Assembly (NCBI GenBank): GCA_947479455.1
Contig: CANJZE010000002.1
Coordinates: 34,222 to 98,221, forward strand
Direction of reading: 5' to 3'
From: Bacteroidota bacterium
GTDB lineage: Bacteria; Bacteroidota; Bacteroidia; Chitinophagales; LD1
DNA: 64,000 nt
This document shows positions 54,901-64,000 of this stretch, piece after piece. How positions within the stretch are numbered: position 1 is the stretch's first letter; each line of letters opens with the position of its first letter. The position numbers and the translations under genes were made by a program. The notes under the pieces were generated by a model. That model had not been told where the DNA came from. It saw nothing but the letters and a program-made list of their open reading frames with translations, and searched no databases.

Positions 54901-57900
54901 GCACTATTGCATAAAATATTTGTTGGTGACAAAACAGTTGAAAGTGCAGAAACAGGTTGCGTAACAACTGAAGATGTTGTAGCAGTGCAACTATTCGCAT
55001 CGCTTACAGTAACTGTGTAAGTTCCTGAAATTACGTTCGAAAGATTTTGCGAAATACTTCCATTGCTCCAATTGAATGAATAAGCACCTATGCCACCACT
55101 TGCACTTAATGTTACACTTCCGTTATTTCCCCCGAAACAAGAAACACTAATGTTTGTGGTTGAAAGAATAATTGCAGCAGCGGGTTGTGCAATGGTAGAT
55201 GATAAAGCGGCTGTGCAAAGATTTGCATCAGTAACCGTAACCGTATAAGTTCCGACAGCAAGTGCTGTTCTGTTTTGTGTAACAACTCCTCCGCCCCAGT
55301 TATAACTGAATGCTCCTGTTCCGCCAGTGGCAGAAATATTTATTGCGCCTGTGTTTGCACCGTTGCATAAAATATTTGTTGCCGTTGCTGAAACTGAAAT
55401 AGCAGTTGGCTGAGTAATGTTGCTGTTTGAAATTGCCGAGCATCCTAAACCATCGGTCACTGTAACAGAATATGTTCCTGCAGTAAGTGTTGTTCTGTCT
55501 TGTGTATTAATTCCTCCGCCCCAGTTATAAGTTACAGGTGCAGTTCCGCCTACAATCGTTACATCAATCGCTCCGTTGTTTCCTCCGTTGCATGAAACAT
55601 TTGTATTAGCTGCGGAGAGTGTAATTCCGGTTCCCAGCTGTGAAACTGAAATTGATTTTGATGAAGTGCAGCCAACATTATCGGTAACAGTTACGGTATA
55701 AGTTCCTGCATAAAGTGAAGTTCTGTTTTGTGTAAGTATACCACCGCCCCAGTTAAATGTATAAGGAGAAGCTCCACCACTTACAGTAAGTGTAATAGCT
55801 CCGTTATTTCCCGGAGCACAGGTAGCATCTATAACAGCTTGCGAAATATTTATAGCGATCGGTTGAGTGATTGTTGCAGAACCTGTAACACTGCATCCGT
55901 TGTTATCTGTTGCAGTTACATTGTAAGTTCCTGCTGAAAGAGTTGTTCTATTTTGTGTAACAATTCCACCACCCCAGTTATAAGTATAAGGAGAAGTTCC
56001 TCCGTTGATGGTAACATTTATACTTCCGTTAGCTCCACCGTTACAAATGTTATTTGCATGCGTTTGTGAAAATGAAAGTGAAGTTGGCTGTGTAATGCTC
56101 ACCGATGTTGCAATGGTGCACGCGCGATTATCAGTTGCCGTTACGTTATAAGTTCCAATGGCAAGATTCGTTCTGTCTTCTGTAGTAATTGCACCAGTCC
56201 AGTTATAAGTATAAGGAGTTGTTCCTCCGCTTACCGTAATATCAATTGCTCCGTTGCTTCCTCCGTTGCACGAAACATTTGTCGCTGTGTTTGAAATAGC
56301 AAGAGCAGTTGGTTGTATAATAATTGCAGAAGCAGTTGCCGTGCAACTCTTGTTATCAGTCACCGTTACGTTGTAAGTTCCTACGTTAAGTGACGTTCTG
56401 TTTTGTGTTACGATTCCACCGCCCCAGTTGTAAGCGTATGGACTGGTTCCGCCTGTAGCAGTTAAATTGATTGTTCCGTTGTTTCCTCCGTTGCATGAAA
56501 CATTTGTTTGTGTAGTTGATGCGCTCAACACAGTTGGTTGCGTTAGAGTTGCTGTTGCCGTAGCGGTGCAAGTATTCACATCTGAAACGGTTACTGTAAA
56601 CGTTCCACTTGCGATTGAAGAAATATTTTGTGCAGTAGCACTGTTACTCCATGCAAAAGTATATGGAGAACTTCCTCCGCTCACCACTAAATTGATTGAA
56701 CCATTCGTACTTCCGAAACAAGAAGGATTAGTTGCAGTTGGTGCAACAGTAATTGCAGTTGGCTGAGAAATGTTTATGCTTCTTGAAACCGTGCAACTGT
56801 TTGCATCGGCAACAGTAACGGTATAATTTCCTGATGCAAGTGAAGAAACATCCTGTGTGCTTCCACTGTTGCTCCAGTTGTAAGTGTAAGCACCTGTGCC
56901 GCCACTTACGGTTAAATCAATTGAACCATTGCTTGCTCCAAAACAATTTCCGTTCACATGAGTTTCAGAAGTTGTAATAGCTGTTGGTTGTGTAATCACT
57001 ACACTTCGTGTTGTGCTACATCCATTAAAATCTGTAATGGTAACCGAATAAGTATTTGCGCTTAAGTTGCTGATGTCCTCCGTTAATGCTGCGTTATTCC
57101 AGGCAAATGTGTAAGGCGAAACTCCACCATTTGGTGTAAGATTTATGCTTCCATTGTTTCCCGCATTGCACGAAACAGAAACGTTTGTTGCAGTACTCGT
57201 AAGGTTAGAAACAGGTTGCGTAATAGTATATGAAGCTGTTACCGAACATCCAACGGTATTGCTCACCGTTACGGTGTAAGTGCCCGCAACAATATTTGTT
57301 CTGTCCTGCGAAACAATTCCACCGCCCCAGTTATAAGTGAAGGGCGCGTTTGTTCCGGTAACAGTAATATCAATTCCTCCATTGGTTCCACCAATGCACG
57401 AAACGTTTGTGCTGGTTCCGCTCACATTCAAATTGGCAATGGAAATTGTTTGCGAAGCGTTTGCTGTGCAACCATAAGCATCGGTTGCAGTCAACGAATA
57501 AGTTCCTCCCGCTACTGCTGTAATGTTTGGAGTAGTATTTCCATTACTCCATAAATAACTATAAGGCAAAATTCCATTTGTTGGTGAAGCAGAAATTAGA
57601 ATTGTTCCTCCGTTGCAAATGGATGCTGCCGGAGAAACAGTGGTAGCGAGTGTTGGGTGACTCACATAAACAGTTTGCGAAACTGTTTTTACGCAAGCAC
57701 CAAAGGTCATAGAGCAAGTGTAAGTTGTAGTTACCGCAGGAGTAGCAATCGGATTTCTAATGTTTGCATTGCTCAAACCAAGTGCAGGACTCCACGAATA
57801 AGTAACTCCTCCGCTTGCAATCAATTGTGTTGATTGACCTAAACATAAAGTGGTATCGCTTGCAGTAATTGTTGCGGGTATATCATCGCGTATAGTAATA

Positions 57901-59105
57901 GTTGCACTTGATGAAACTGCACCTGTACAAGGATCGAGCGTTGCAAGTGTTACCGTTTCTGCAGGCTCCGTAATTCCATCAACCAGCGGATTTAAATCAA
58001 TAGCTACAGAAGATTGACCGGCTGGAATCATCACTACTAATGGAATAGCTGTGTAATCACTTCCGTTAGTAGCATTGCCGGTAATCGAAAGATTTACATA
58101 AACATCTACGGTTTGAATTTGCGAAAGTGTAAGTGTAAAAGTTCCGCCAACACAACCTTCGTAAGCCGAAGAAAATCCTGCGTAGTCCAATGCAGAAATG
58201 GCAGAAACAGAAACAGGATTTGACGTAAAGGAATAAGCTGAAAGAAAAACTCCTGAATCATAAATTCTATCAGCCACATCGGCAATGGCAATTTTTAAAT
58301 GATAAACCTGACAAGGAACCACCGATGCAGTAGCAGTTAATACAGTAGTCATTCCATCGTAAACAATATTTGTATTAACGGGTGAAAGATTGTTGCGATA
58401 GTAAGCCGTGTTTGTAAGCGAAGGACAGTTAGAAGAATTCCAAGTTGTGCCACCATAAGTTCCCGAAGTTCCTCCGTTTACTGTATTAATTGCAACAGGC
58501 AAAGTACCGCCTGGAATAGTTGCTAAATTTTTGCTGGCATAATTTCCACCACCGGGGTTTGGGCCCGAAATAAAAAATCCAAACACATCGTTGTAAGGTG
58601 AGCAAACAAATTCAGGATATTCTTCCGATGCAAAAACATAATCGAATTTCAACAGCGGCCCTTGCGGAACAATATCAAATTCCAACACACATGGGTCGTA
58701 AATTGTGCCCGTAGTTAAAGTAGAAAGTTGCGCATCGCCTGATGCAGTAAAAGAAGAGGAAGCAAAGTTAGTGGCTGTTTGCGGTACATTGGTTACTCTA
58801 CCCGTTGACATTACTACACCACCCGGCATTCCAATATTCGAGCTTACGTTGTTGAATGTACCGGTTCCGTTTGCACTGCAAGTAAGCGTATAGTTTGTGA
58901 TAGAAACACCTGGACCTGCCAGTAATTGCGCCAACGTTTGCGAGTTAGCGTTTTGAACAACCGCTACCTGCGCTTGAATAGAAAGGAATGAAACCGTTGA
59001 AATAAACAGAAGCAAAAAAGCCTTCCGTAACTCACAAGAAAATCCTTGTAAGATTTTTATTTTTTGAGTGTAATTTCTGTTTGGGTCGAGCTGCTTCATG
59101 GTCAT
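48978..59105 (-). CDS. Giant SprB-repeat adhesin with T9SS type B sorting domain
   Basis: A 3375-residue surface protein. After a signal peptide (about 1-45) come a choice-of-anchor-L-like domain (about 50-290; GVVMSTGRVTNV, FASEEYPEFVCSPYND), a Calx-beta-like domain (about 300-415) and an Ig-like domain. About 35 SprB repeats (485-3200) follow, each near 75 residues and built on TNVSCNGGNNGAI...GGT-PY-YNWGGG...GTYTVTVTDANGC...ITQP. One PKD domain (FWDFGNAGA) interrupts them near 1618-1700. The C-terminus is a gliding-associated type B sorting domain (FTPNAFTPNGDGNNDYFEL, then IFDRWGEKVFES). By family it is exported by T9SS and moves on or decorates the cell surface, as SprB does in gliding bacteria. 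A strong Shine-Dalgarno (59109-59115) precedes it; the ATG at 59099 is an alternative start. Confidence 0.92.
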   Translation of the reverse strand: MTMKQLDPNRNYTQKIKILQGFSCELRKAFLLLFISTVSFLSIQAQVAVVQNANSQTLAQLLAGPGVSITNYTLTCSANGTGTFNNVSSNIGMPGGVVMSTGRVTNVPQTATNFASSSFTASGDAQLSTLTTGTIYDPCVLEFDIVPQGPLLKFDYVFASEEYPEFVCSPYNDVFGFFISGPNPGGGNYASKNLATIPGGTLPVAINTVNGGTSGTYGGTTWNSSNCPSLTNTAYYRNNLSPVNTNIVYDGMTTVLTATASVVPCQVYHLKIAIADVADRIYDSGVFLSAYSFTSNPVSVSAISALDYAGFSSAYEGCVGGTFTLTLSQIQTVDVYVNLSITGNATNGSDYTAIPLVVMIPAGQSSVAIDLNPLVDGITEPAETVTLATLDPCTGAVSSSATITIRDDIPATITASDTTLCLGQSTQLIASGGVTYSWSPALGLSNANIRNPIATPAVTTTYTCSMTFGACVKTVSQTVYVSHPTLATTVSPAASICNGGTILISASPTNGILPYSYLWSNGNTTPNITAVAGGTYSLTATDAYGCTANASQTISIANLNVSGTSTNVSCIGGTNGGIDITVTGTNAPFTYNWGGGIVSQDRTNIVAGTYTVTVSNTVGCSVTASYTITQPVSNLTSTATNVSVSCNAGNNGSINLTPNGGVSPYTFAWNNAALTEDISNLSANTYSVTITDFNGCSTTRSVVITQPTAITTSETHVNGNCFGASNGSIDLTVSGGTGAYTYNWSNSGSTQDVSSLASGNYTVTVADANSCTVSRSINISQPTAITVAPTATNPSCFGSTNGSINLVVSGGSSPYTFAWSNSATAQNISSIASGTFTVTVSDVNTCTATATATLTQPTVLSASTTQTNVSCNGGNNGTINLTATGGTSPYAYNWGGGIVTQNRTSLNVGTYNVTVTDNKSCTATASAIIIQPTALAISNTATNVSCNGGSNGAIDITVSGGTTPYTYNWTGAITTEDRTNLAIGTYNVTATDNRACTIATSVSITQPTSLSFSQTHANNICNGGANGSINVTINGGTSPYTYNWGGGIVTQNRTTLSAGTYNVTATDNNGCSVTGSATITQPIAINISQAVIDATCAPGNNGAITLTVSGGASPYTFNWGGGILTQNRTSLYAGTYTVTVTDNVGCTSSKSISVSQLGTGITLSAANTNVSCNGGNNGAIDVTIVGGTAPVTYNWGGGINTQDRTTLTAGTYSVTVTDGLGCSAISNSNITQPTAISVSATATNILCNGANTGAINISATGGTGAFSYNWGGGVVTQNRTALAVGTYTVTVTDANLCTAALSSTIAQPAAAIILSTTNISVSCFGGNNGSVTLSASGGIGAYSFNWSNGSISQNLSNVISGTYTVTVSDANSCTATTSSVVTQPVSALSTVLSPTNILCNSANTGAINNAVSGGTSPYTFVWNDGITAQNRTSFAAGTYSVTVTDNKLCSASSTATIIQPSAISISPVVNNISCNGGNNGAITLTVTGGTGAYSFNWGGGIITQNRTSLSVGTYTVTVTDANLCTATSSSIITQPSTLTLTLNSGTSVCANATGTATAVLNNSGTAPYNYAWSNGGANSQNQNGLAPGNISVTVTDANSCSISSSVLVGLSGNNTNANFTFTGNLCAPNATVNFTHTGSNGLTSQFWDFGNAGATASTPTASYTYPSAGTYNVNHVVYRGFCADSIVKVVTIKNSPVIAPTVTNVLCNGTSNGSITLAVSSGTTPYAFNWGGGIITQNRTSLAPGNYSVTVTDASPCSATFTTTITEPTVLTVTNSNTNVTCSGGNNGAINLTVTGGTGAYTYNWGGGIATQNRTGLIGGTYTVTVSDANACSSVNSILLYQPNAISLVTSVTNILCNAQNNGAIDLTAIGGTGAYAYNWGGGIISQNRTNLTAGNYSVTVNDANNCTATIAATVTQPSTLSTTLSTSNISCFSGNNGSITSSTTGGNSPYNYLWNDGNVNANRSSLNAGTYSVTVSDANACSVSETTIVAQPATAVSVNVVSASTLNCYGNNNGTINISAGGGVPAYTYLWGDGSSLQNRTNMLGGSYFVTATDQNGCSAATSASITQPSAPLSIDAMIATNVLCYGAATGAITTTVSGGTSPYTYNWGAGITTPNRTNIAAGTYIVSVTDNNGCSASSSATITQPASAVSVSTVVTSTTCNGGSNGAIATSISGGISPYAFNWGGGITSQNRTNLIAGIYNVVATDSNNCTASASATVTQPNAVSLSTGVTNVSCNGGNNGAINLNVIGGTSGYTYNWGGGITSQNRTNLVAAAYAVTVTDANGCAAATSANISQPTALSATTVTGQVSCYGGSNGTVTVTVNGGMVPYTFLWNGSPGQQSISNIPAGNYSVTVVDYNNCTTAVNVNITQPTQIVTTTSVTNVPCNGGNNGAISLSVNGGTPGYTYNWGGGIISANRTNLIAGNYPVTITDNNLCTVATSATITQPSLALSAVASATNVLCNGGNTGAINLTVNGGTSPYSYNWGSGIISQNRTNLLAGNYSVTITDANSCSASLSKIITQPTAIAIAETHVNAICNGNMTGSIDITTTGGTGNYSYNWSNGYNTEDLAAILAGNYSVTVSDANSCTVVKSIAVTQPTAISIGLNYNNVSCNGGNNGNIDLTVSGAVAPYVYLWNTGAATQDLQSIVAGNYSVTIHDANNCVANANVNVTQPIGLVVVTNTHTDVSCNGGNNGSIDISIVGGTFPFVYQWSDGGNTEDRTSLSAGTYSITVNDQNSCAVSQPIVITEPTAISVTLTPIDVICNGNTNGSISSVVSGGVTNYNYQWSNSASTVSINNILAGNYSLTLTDANSCSVVRSAIINQPTALVISNSKTDVLCNGGSNGAIDVTTTGGTTPYNYHWNGGGASEDLNGVVAGNYSVSVYDSHNCSATSSAILIQPAALQLAMAKTDPLCNGANNGAINTTVNGGVPPMNYLWNTGAHDEDPNQLPAGTYTVSVTDSHGCVVSGSQNLVMPASLILSETHTDASCNASSNGTISVVVAGGTSPFVYKWNNSASTSVISNLVAGSYGVTVNDANGCGALLNAITISQPAFLGVAVTATDVACLGAHNGTVNASINGGTTPYNYHWNNGATTEDLANVIAGTYRLTITDANGCTQIANALINTLPQLSVNGTADQLPCTNATGGINVTVNNGSAPYTFHWSNGETTEDLSDVHSGIYGVTIQDANGCPFDTSFTIINLNSFNVNASGGGTITLGATSELHVTSTGSPQTTYSWTPVFGMNCTTCNDVTVQPGQTTLYTVVGMDINGCEAQDTITVNVIEDHTIFTPNAFTPNGDGNNDYFELFGNKAGIKKFNIMIFDRWGEKVFESEETDFKWDGVYKGELLQPSVCVYVMKAVFLDGHNEKIYKGSLTILR

Positions 59106-59108
59106 GTT

Positions 59109-59115
59109 CCTCCTT
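59109..59115 (-). promoter_or_regulatory. Strong Shine-Dalgarno site of the giant adhesin gene
   Basis: AAGGAGG on the minus strand, 3 nt before the ATG at 59105 and 9 nt before the in-frame ATG at 59099. The longer spacing favours the second ATG (MKQLDPN). Such a perfect site is unusual in Bacteroidota. Confidence 0.7.
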
Positions 59116-59285
59116 ATAATACAGGCTTACGGATGAAGCAGGAAAAGGTTTTACCAAACGCACGAAGGGAGGCTTATCTTTTGCACAGGTTTTCAACACA
59201 TAGGCAGTGTCACACAATCCTAAAAACAACTTTTGCTGATATTCTGATCCTGAAACAGATTTGAAAAATGAAGCAAACTTGATGT

Positions 59286-60584
<1,299 letters not shown>

Positions 60585-60586
60585 TT

Positions 60587-60620
60587 AATGGTGAATAGTA
60601 AATAGTGAATATGGTGCGAA
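60587..60620. repeat. Stutter repeat upstream of enolase
   Basis: Units TTAATGG, TGAATAG, TAAATAG and TGAATAT follow each other directly upstream of the enolase ATG. A possible -7-like TATGTTCG (minus strand) lies just beyond at about 60620-60627. Same class as 43046-43080. Confidence 0.5.
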
Positions 60621-60635
60621 CATAAAAAATGAACC

Positions 60636-61115
60636 CTATTGTTTCACGTCTTCGTATCGAAGCGTTTTTTTCAAAGACATTTGTACCGGATTCTGAATGA
60701 CCACATAAATTTCTTCGCGCTTATTTTTATTTGAGTCCGCTAAAAACGCATCAGCAATAATTCCATCGCGCTTACCTTTCATTACTGTGTCGGCTTTGTT
60801 GTCTACACCTCTTCTTAAAATTGCATACTCACCTCTAGAAGAAGAACCACCATAACCTACCACATCGTAAACTAATTTTTCGTGAACGGTTAAAGTTTTA
60901 TGAAACTCATAAGAACTCTCAAAACCTTTTTGCATAACCGTATCCATAGCAATAGCCGAAGAGTCTAAACTGCCAACGGTTGGGATTTGGTTGGAACGCT
61001 GGTTGCAAGACGATAGAAGAACTGCAAGTGTTAAGGTGTTTATGTGTTTACGTGTTAACGTTAATCCATAACTACATAAACACATAAACACATAAACACA
61101 AAAACACGTAAACAT
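60636..61115 (-). CDS. Small lipoprotein of unknown function
   Basis: A 159-residue protein. Its ATG overlaps the carA stop by one base (TAATG), which supports this start despite the odd N-terminus. The first 25 or so residues (MFTCFCVYVFMCLCSYG, then LTLTRKHINTL) are encoded by a TGTTTATG-type stutter repeat. A lipobox follows (LTLAVLLSSC, Cys near 37). The mature part has no known domain (YDVVGYGGSSSRGEYAILRR, then YVVIQNPVQMSL). It is probably anchored in the inner or outer membrane facing the periplasm. The repeat seems to have replaced or extended the original signal peptide start. Confidence 0.6.
   Translation of the reverse strand: MFTCFCVYVFMCLCSYGLTLTRKHINTLTLAVLLSSCNQRSNQIPTVGSLDSSAIAMDTVMQKGFESSYEFHKTLTVHEKLVYDVVGYGGSSSRGEYAILRRGVDNKADTVMKGKRDGIIADAFLADSNKNKREEIYVVIQNPVQMSLKKTLRYEDVKQ
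61030..61113. repeat. Inverted stutter repeat (TGTTTATG units)
   Basis: The plus strand has GTGTTTATGTGTTTACGTGTT, then 20 nt or so on, ACATAAACACATAAACACAT and on to ACACGTAAAC. The two halves are inverted with respect to each other, units 8 nt. It lies inside the 5' end of the lipoprotein gene and reaches the carA stop. Confidence 0.65.
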
Positions 61116-62218
61116 TAACTCATGCTTTTTATAAAGTCGTCAAAAAGATATCTTGAATCGTGGGGACCGGGAGAACTCTCAGGATGATATTGAACACTGA
61201 AGGCTTTTTTTCCTTTAATACGGATTCCTTCAATCGTGTTATCGTTCAGGTTTACGTGTGTTACTTCAACCGTTTTCGATTTTTCAATTGCTTCTCTCGA
61301 AACTTCGAAGCCGTGATTTTGTGAAGTTATTTCACTTAAGCCGCTTATTAAATTCTTCACCGGATGATTTGCCCCACGATGACCATGATGCATTTTGTGA
61401 GTAGGAATATCATTAGCGAGAGCCAGCAATTGATGTCCGAGACAAATTCCAAACAAAGGTTTATTTGCTTCCTGAATTTCTTTCACCGTCTTAATCGCAT
61501 AATCCATTGGTGCAGGGTCACCGGGACCGTTAGAAACAAAATAGCCGTTTGGTTTAAACGTTTCCATTTCCTTAAAAGAAGTTTTTGCATTGAACACCTT
61601 GGCATAAATACCACGGTCGGTCATGCACTTTAAAATATTTTCTTTTATGCCACAATCTAAAACCGCCACGCGCAGTTTCGATTTTTCATTGCCATAAAAA
61701 TAGGGTTCGGTTGTAGTTACTTTTAAAGCCAAATCCAAACCATCCATGCTCGGCACTTCGCTCAGCTTCTTTTTCAAAACTTCTACATCGGTAGTTTCTG
61801 AACTGATAATGCAGTTCATTGCTCCGTTTTTGCGCACGTGAATAGTTAGCGCGCGTGTATCTACATCTGAAATTCCAACGGTCCCATTTTTCTCAAACCA
61901 ATCCTGCAAAGAACTTTCACCACTGATGCGTGAATAATTTTGTGCTGAATATTTTTTAAAAATTGCTCCTGCAATTTTCACACTCTTCGATTCTACCTCA
62001 TCGGCTTTTACTCCGTAGTTACCAATATGATCGCTGGTCATAATTATCATTTGACCGTAGTAACTGGGGTCAGTAAAAATTTCCTGATAGCCCGTCATGG
62101 AAGTGTTGAAACAGATTTCACCGGAAGTAATTCCGATTTTGCCGATCGATTTGCCGTGGAAAACAGTTCCATCAGCCAACAATAAAACAGCGGGAACGGG
62201 AGAGAATTGCTTTGTCAT
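61115..62218 (-). CDS. carA: Carbamoyl-phosphate synthase small subunit
   Basis: A 367-residue glutamine amidotransferase subunit. The N-terminal CarA-specific domain (about 1-145) has LLADGTVFHGKSIGKIG, CFNTSMTGYQEIFTDPSY and SGESSLQDWFEKNG-type features. The class I glutaminase domain follows, with the nucleophile in FGICLGHQLLALA (about 260) and the catalytic His in VQYHPESSPGPHDS (about 345). It supplies ammonia to CarB for carbamoyl phosphate, the precursor of arginine and pyrimidines. CarB is not in the window. The stop overlaps the ATG of the small lipoprotein by one base. Confidence 0.97.
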   Translation of the reverse strand: MTKQFSPVPAVLLLADGTVFHGKSIGKIGITSGEICFNTSMTGYQEIFTDPSYYGQMIIMTSDHIGNYGVKADEVESKSVKIAGAIFKKYSAQNYSRISGESSLQDWFEKNGTVGISDVDTRALTIHVRKNGAMNCIISSETTDVEVLKKKLSEVPSMDGLDLALKVTTTEPYFYGNEKSKLRVAVLDCGIKENILKCMTDRGIYAKVFNAKTSFKEMETFKPNGYFVSNGPGDPAPMDYAIKTVKEIQEANKPLFGICLGHQLLALANDIPTHKMHHGHRGANHPVKNLISGLSEITSQNHGFEVSREAIEKSKTVEVTHVNLNDNTIEGIRIKGKKAFSVQYHPESSPGPHDSRYLFDDFIKSMS

Positions 62219-62235
62219 ATTGAGGTGCGAATGTA

Positions 62236-62282
62236 ACTTCTAATTGGAATGGTGGAAGAATGGAAGGTTGGATGTGGAAAAG
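62236..62282. repeat. Stutter repeat (GGAATGGTGGAAGAATGGAAGG)
   Basis: TTGGAATGG, TGGAAGAA, TGGAAGG, TTGGATG and TGGAA run head to tail in the divergent gap between carA and the YkgJ gene. The units match those of 46192-46275, so two far-apart sites share the same unit sequence. Confidence 0.5.
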
Positions 62283-62301
62283 ATTCGTGTAATTCGTAGC
62301 T

Positions 62302-62784
62302 ATGAATTTTGATGAAAGCAATTGGAAGAACGAAGCCGAGAAAAAGAAAAAGGAGAATCGTCAGTTTCTTGACAGAGCCAAACGCATGCGCGGCATTGAA
62401 AAGCATTTGCCCGATTTGCATGATGAAGCATTTTCAAAAATTGATTGCCTCAAATGCGGCAACTGCTGTAAAACAATTTCTCCGCGGTTTAAGAAGCCCG
62501 ACATCGAGCGCATCTCCAAATACCTTGGCATGAAGCAAGGTGATATGATTGAAAAGTATCTGCGCTTAGATGAAGACGGAGATTATGTGGTGAAGAAATC
62601 GCCTTGTCCGTTTTTGGGCAGCGATAATTTTTGCGGCATTTACGAAGCGCGCCCGCGCGATTGCGCTAACTATCCTTATACCGACAGCGGAGAGTTTTTC
62701 GAACGACCGAACATCACTTTTCAAAATAGCACAACCTGCCCTGCTGTGTTTTATGTTTTAGAACGACTGAAAGAAATCATTTGA
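62302..62784 (+). CDS. YkgJ family cysteine-cluster protein
   Basis: A 160-residue soluble protein with an eight-Cys pattern recalling zinc or iron-cluster binding: CLKCGNCCK (about residues 52-60), CPFLG (about 94), CGIYEARPRDCANYPY (about 103-115) and a final Cys in TTCPAVF. The family, often annotated YkgJ or UPF0153, is widespread and of unknown biochemical role, with a metal cluster presumed. The charged N-terminus (KNEAEKKKKENRQF) is a helix. It is divergent from carA and 139 nt upstream of katG. Confidence 0.85.
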   Translation: MNFDESNWKNEAEKKKKENRQFLDRAKRMRGIEKHLPDLHDEAFSKIDCLKCGNCCKTISPRFKKPDIERISKYLGMKQGDMIEKYLRLDEDGDYVVKKSPCPFLGSDNFCGIYEARPRDCANYPYTDSGEFFERPNITFQNSTTCPAVFYVLERLKEII

Positions 62785-62802
62785 ACTATTAACAGGTATT
62801 TG

Positions 62803-62832
62803 TTGCTCAAGATGTTCCCGAATTTATATTTG
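62803..62832 (+). promoter_or_regulatory. Promoter for katG
   Basis: TTG (62803-62805), 19 nt, then TATATTTG (62825-62832), a match to the Bacteroidota TAnnTTTG box. The start codon is 91 nt downstream, leaving a long leader that contains a short CCCGC/GCGGG hairpin (about 62870-62884). No OxyR- or Fur-type palindrome was recognised. Confidence 0.55.
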
Positions 62833-62875
62833 CGTTGAACCAAATCACTTTAATCATTCATTTATACCCGCTTAA

Positions 62876-64000
<1,125 letters not shown>

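Noticed and set aside
49500..57700. Regular spacing of similar DNA, suggestive of a CRISPR or satellite array.
   Set aside because: The period is about 225 nt and each unit is an in-frame SprB repeat; conservation follows codons and there are no spacer-like segments.
59032..59229. 65-residue frame upstream of and overlapping the giant adhesin start.
   Set aside because: No signal, no domain, and it runs through the Shine-Dalgarno and start of the adhesin in another frame; likely chance.

Overview
The window is chromosomal DNA of a member of the Bacteroidota, probably from the Chitinophagales/Sphingobacteriales side. The evidence is: promoters of the TTTG-N19-TAnnTTTG type (clearest ahead of rpsF and katG), type IX secretion (T9SS) C-terminal sorting domains of both type A and type B, a giant SprB-repeat adhesin, a DUF2723 membrane protein, DUF6134 and DUF2279 proteins, and almost no Shine-Dalgarno sites. 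Base composition is moderately AT-rich. No prophage, insertion sequence or CRISPR array is visible.

Layout: 1-1166 is the 5' part of a secreted Asp-box/BNR protein that runs off the left edge. 1239-2585 is the rpsF-rpsR-rplI ribosomal operon with its promoter and terminator. 2608-7218 holds a DUF2279 membrane protein, a phosphohexomutase, a MerR regulator and a Wzi/RemB-like barrel. 7328-29339 is a long minus-strand block of cell-surface genes: a beta-helix lipoprotein, a T9SS cargo, then a four-gene, almost gapless cluster (383-aa exported protein, 2199-aa SpvB/RHS-like protein, 2559-aa RHS-core protein with a distinct C-terminal tip, 891-aa outer-membrane barrel), followed by a DUF6134 pair. 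This cluster is the most unusual part of the window. It resembles a split, Sec-exported RHS shell with its own outer-membrane partner.

29453-48971 is mostly housekeeping: a helical-repeat protein, DUF721, a cytochrome c-FTR1 iron permease with a palindromic operator, glmM, a DUF2723 protein, rlmB, an ECF sigma factor with a zinc-finger anti-sigma candidate, a dihydrolipoamide acyltransferase, a CoA-binding protein, a 2,4-dienoyl-CoA reductase, a DtxR-type metalloregulator, and an ACP/ketosynthase/chain-length-factor/dehydratase set like that of aryl-polyene pathways. It ends with a tRNA-Lys flanked by two decayed tRNA-like copies and a CDF zinc exporter.

48978-59105 is one gene for a 3375-residue T9SS type B adhesin with about 35 SprB repeats. 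The right end carries enolase, a small lipoprotein, carA, a YkgJ-type cysteine-cluster protein and the 5' part of katG.

A second pattern across the window is a family of short stutter repeats, with units of 7-10 nt and a different sequence at each site. They lie in gene ends and linkers and often face each other as long inverted repeats. At least ten sites are visible.
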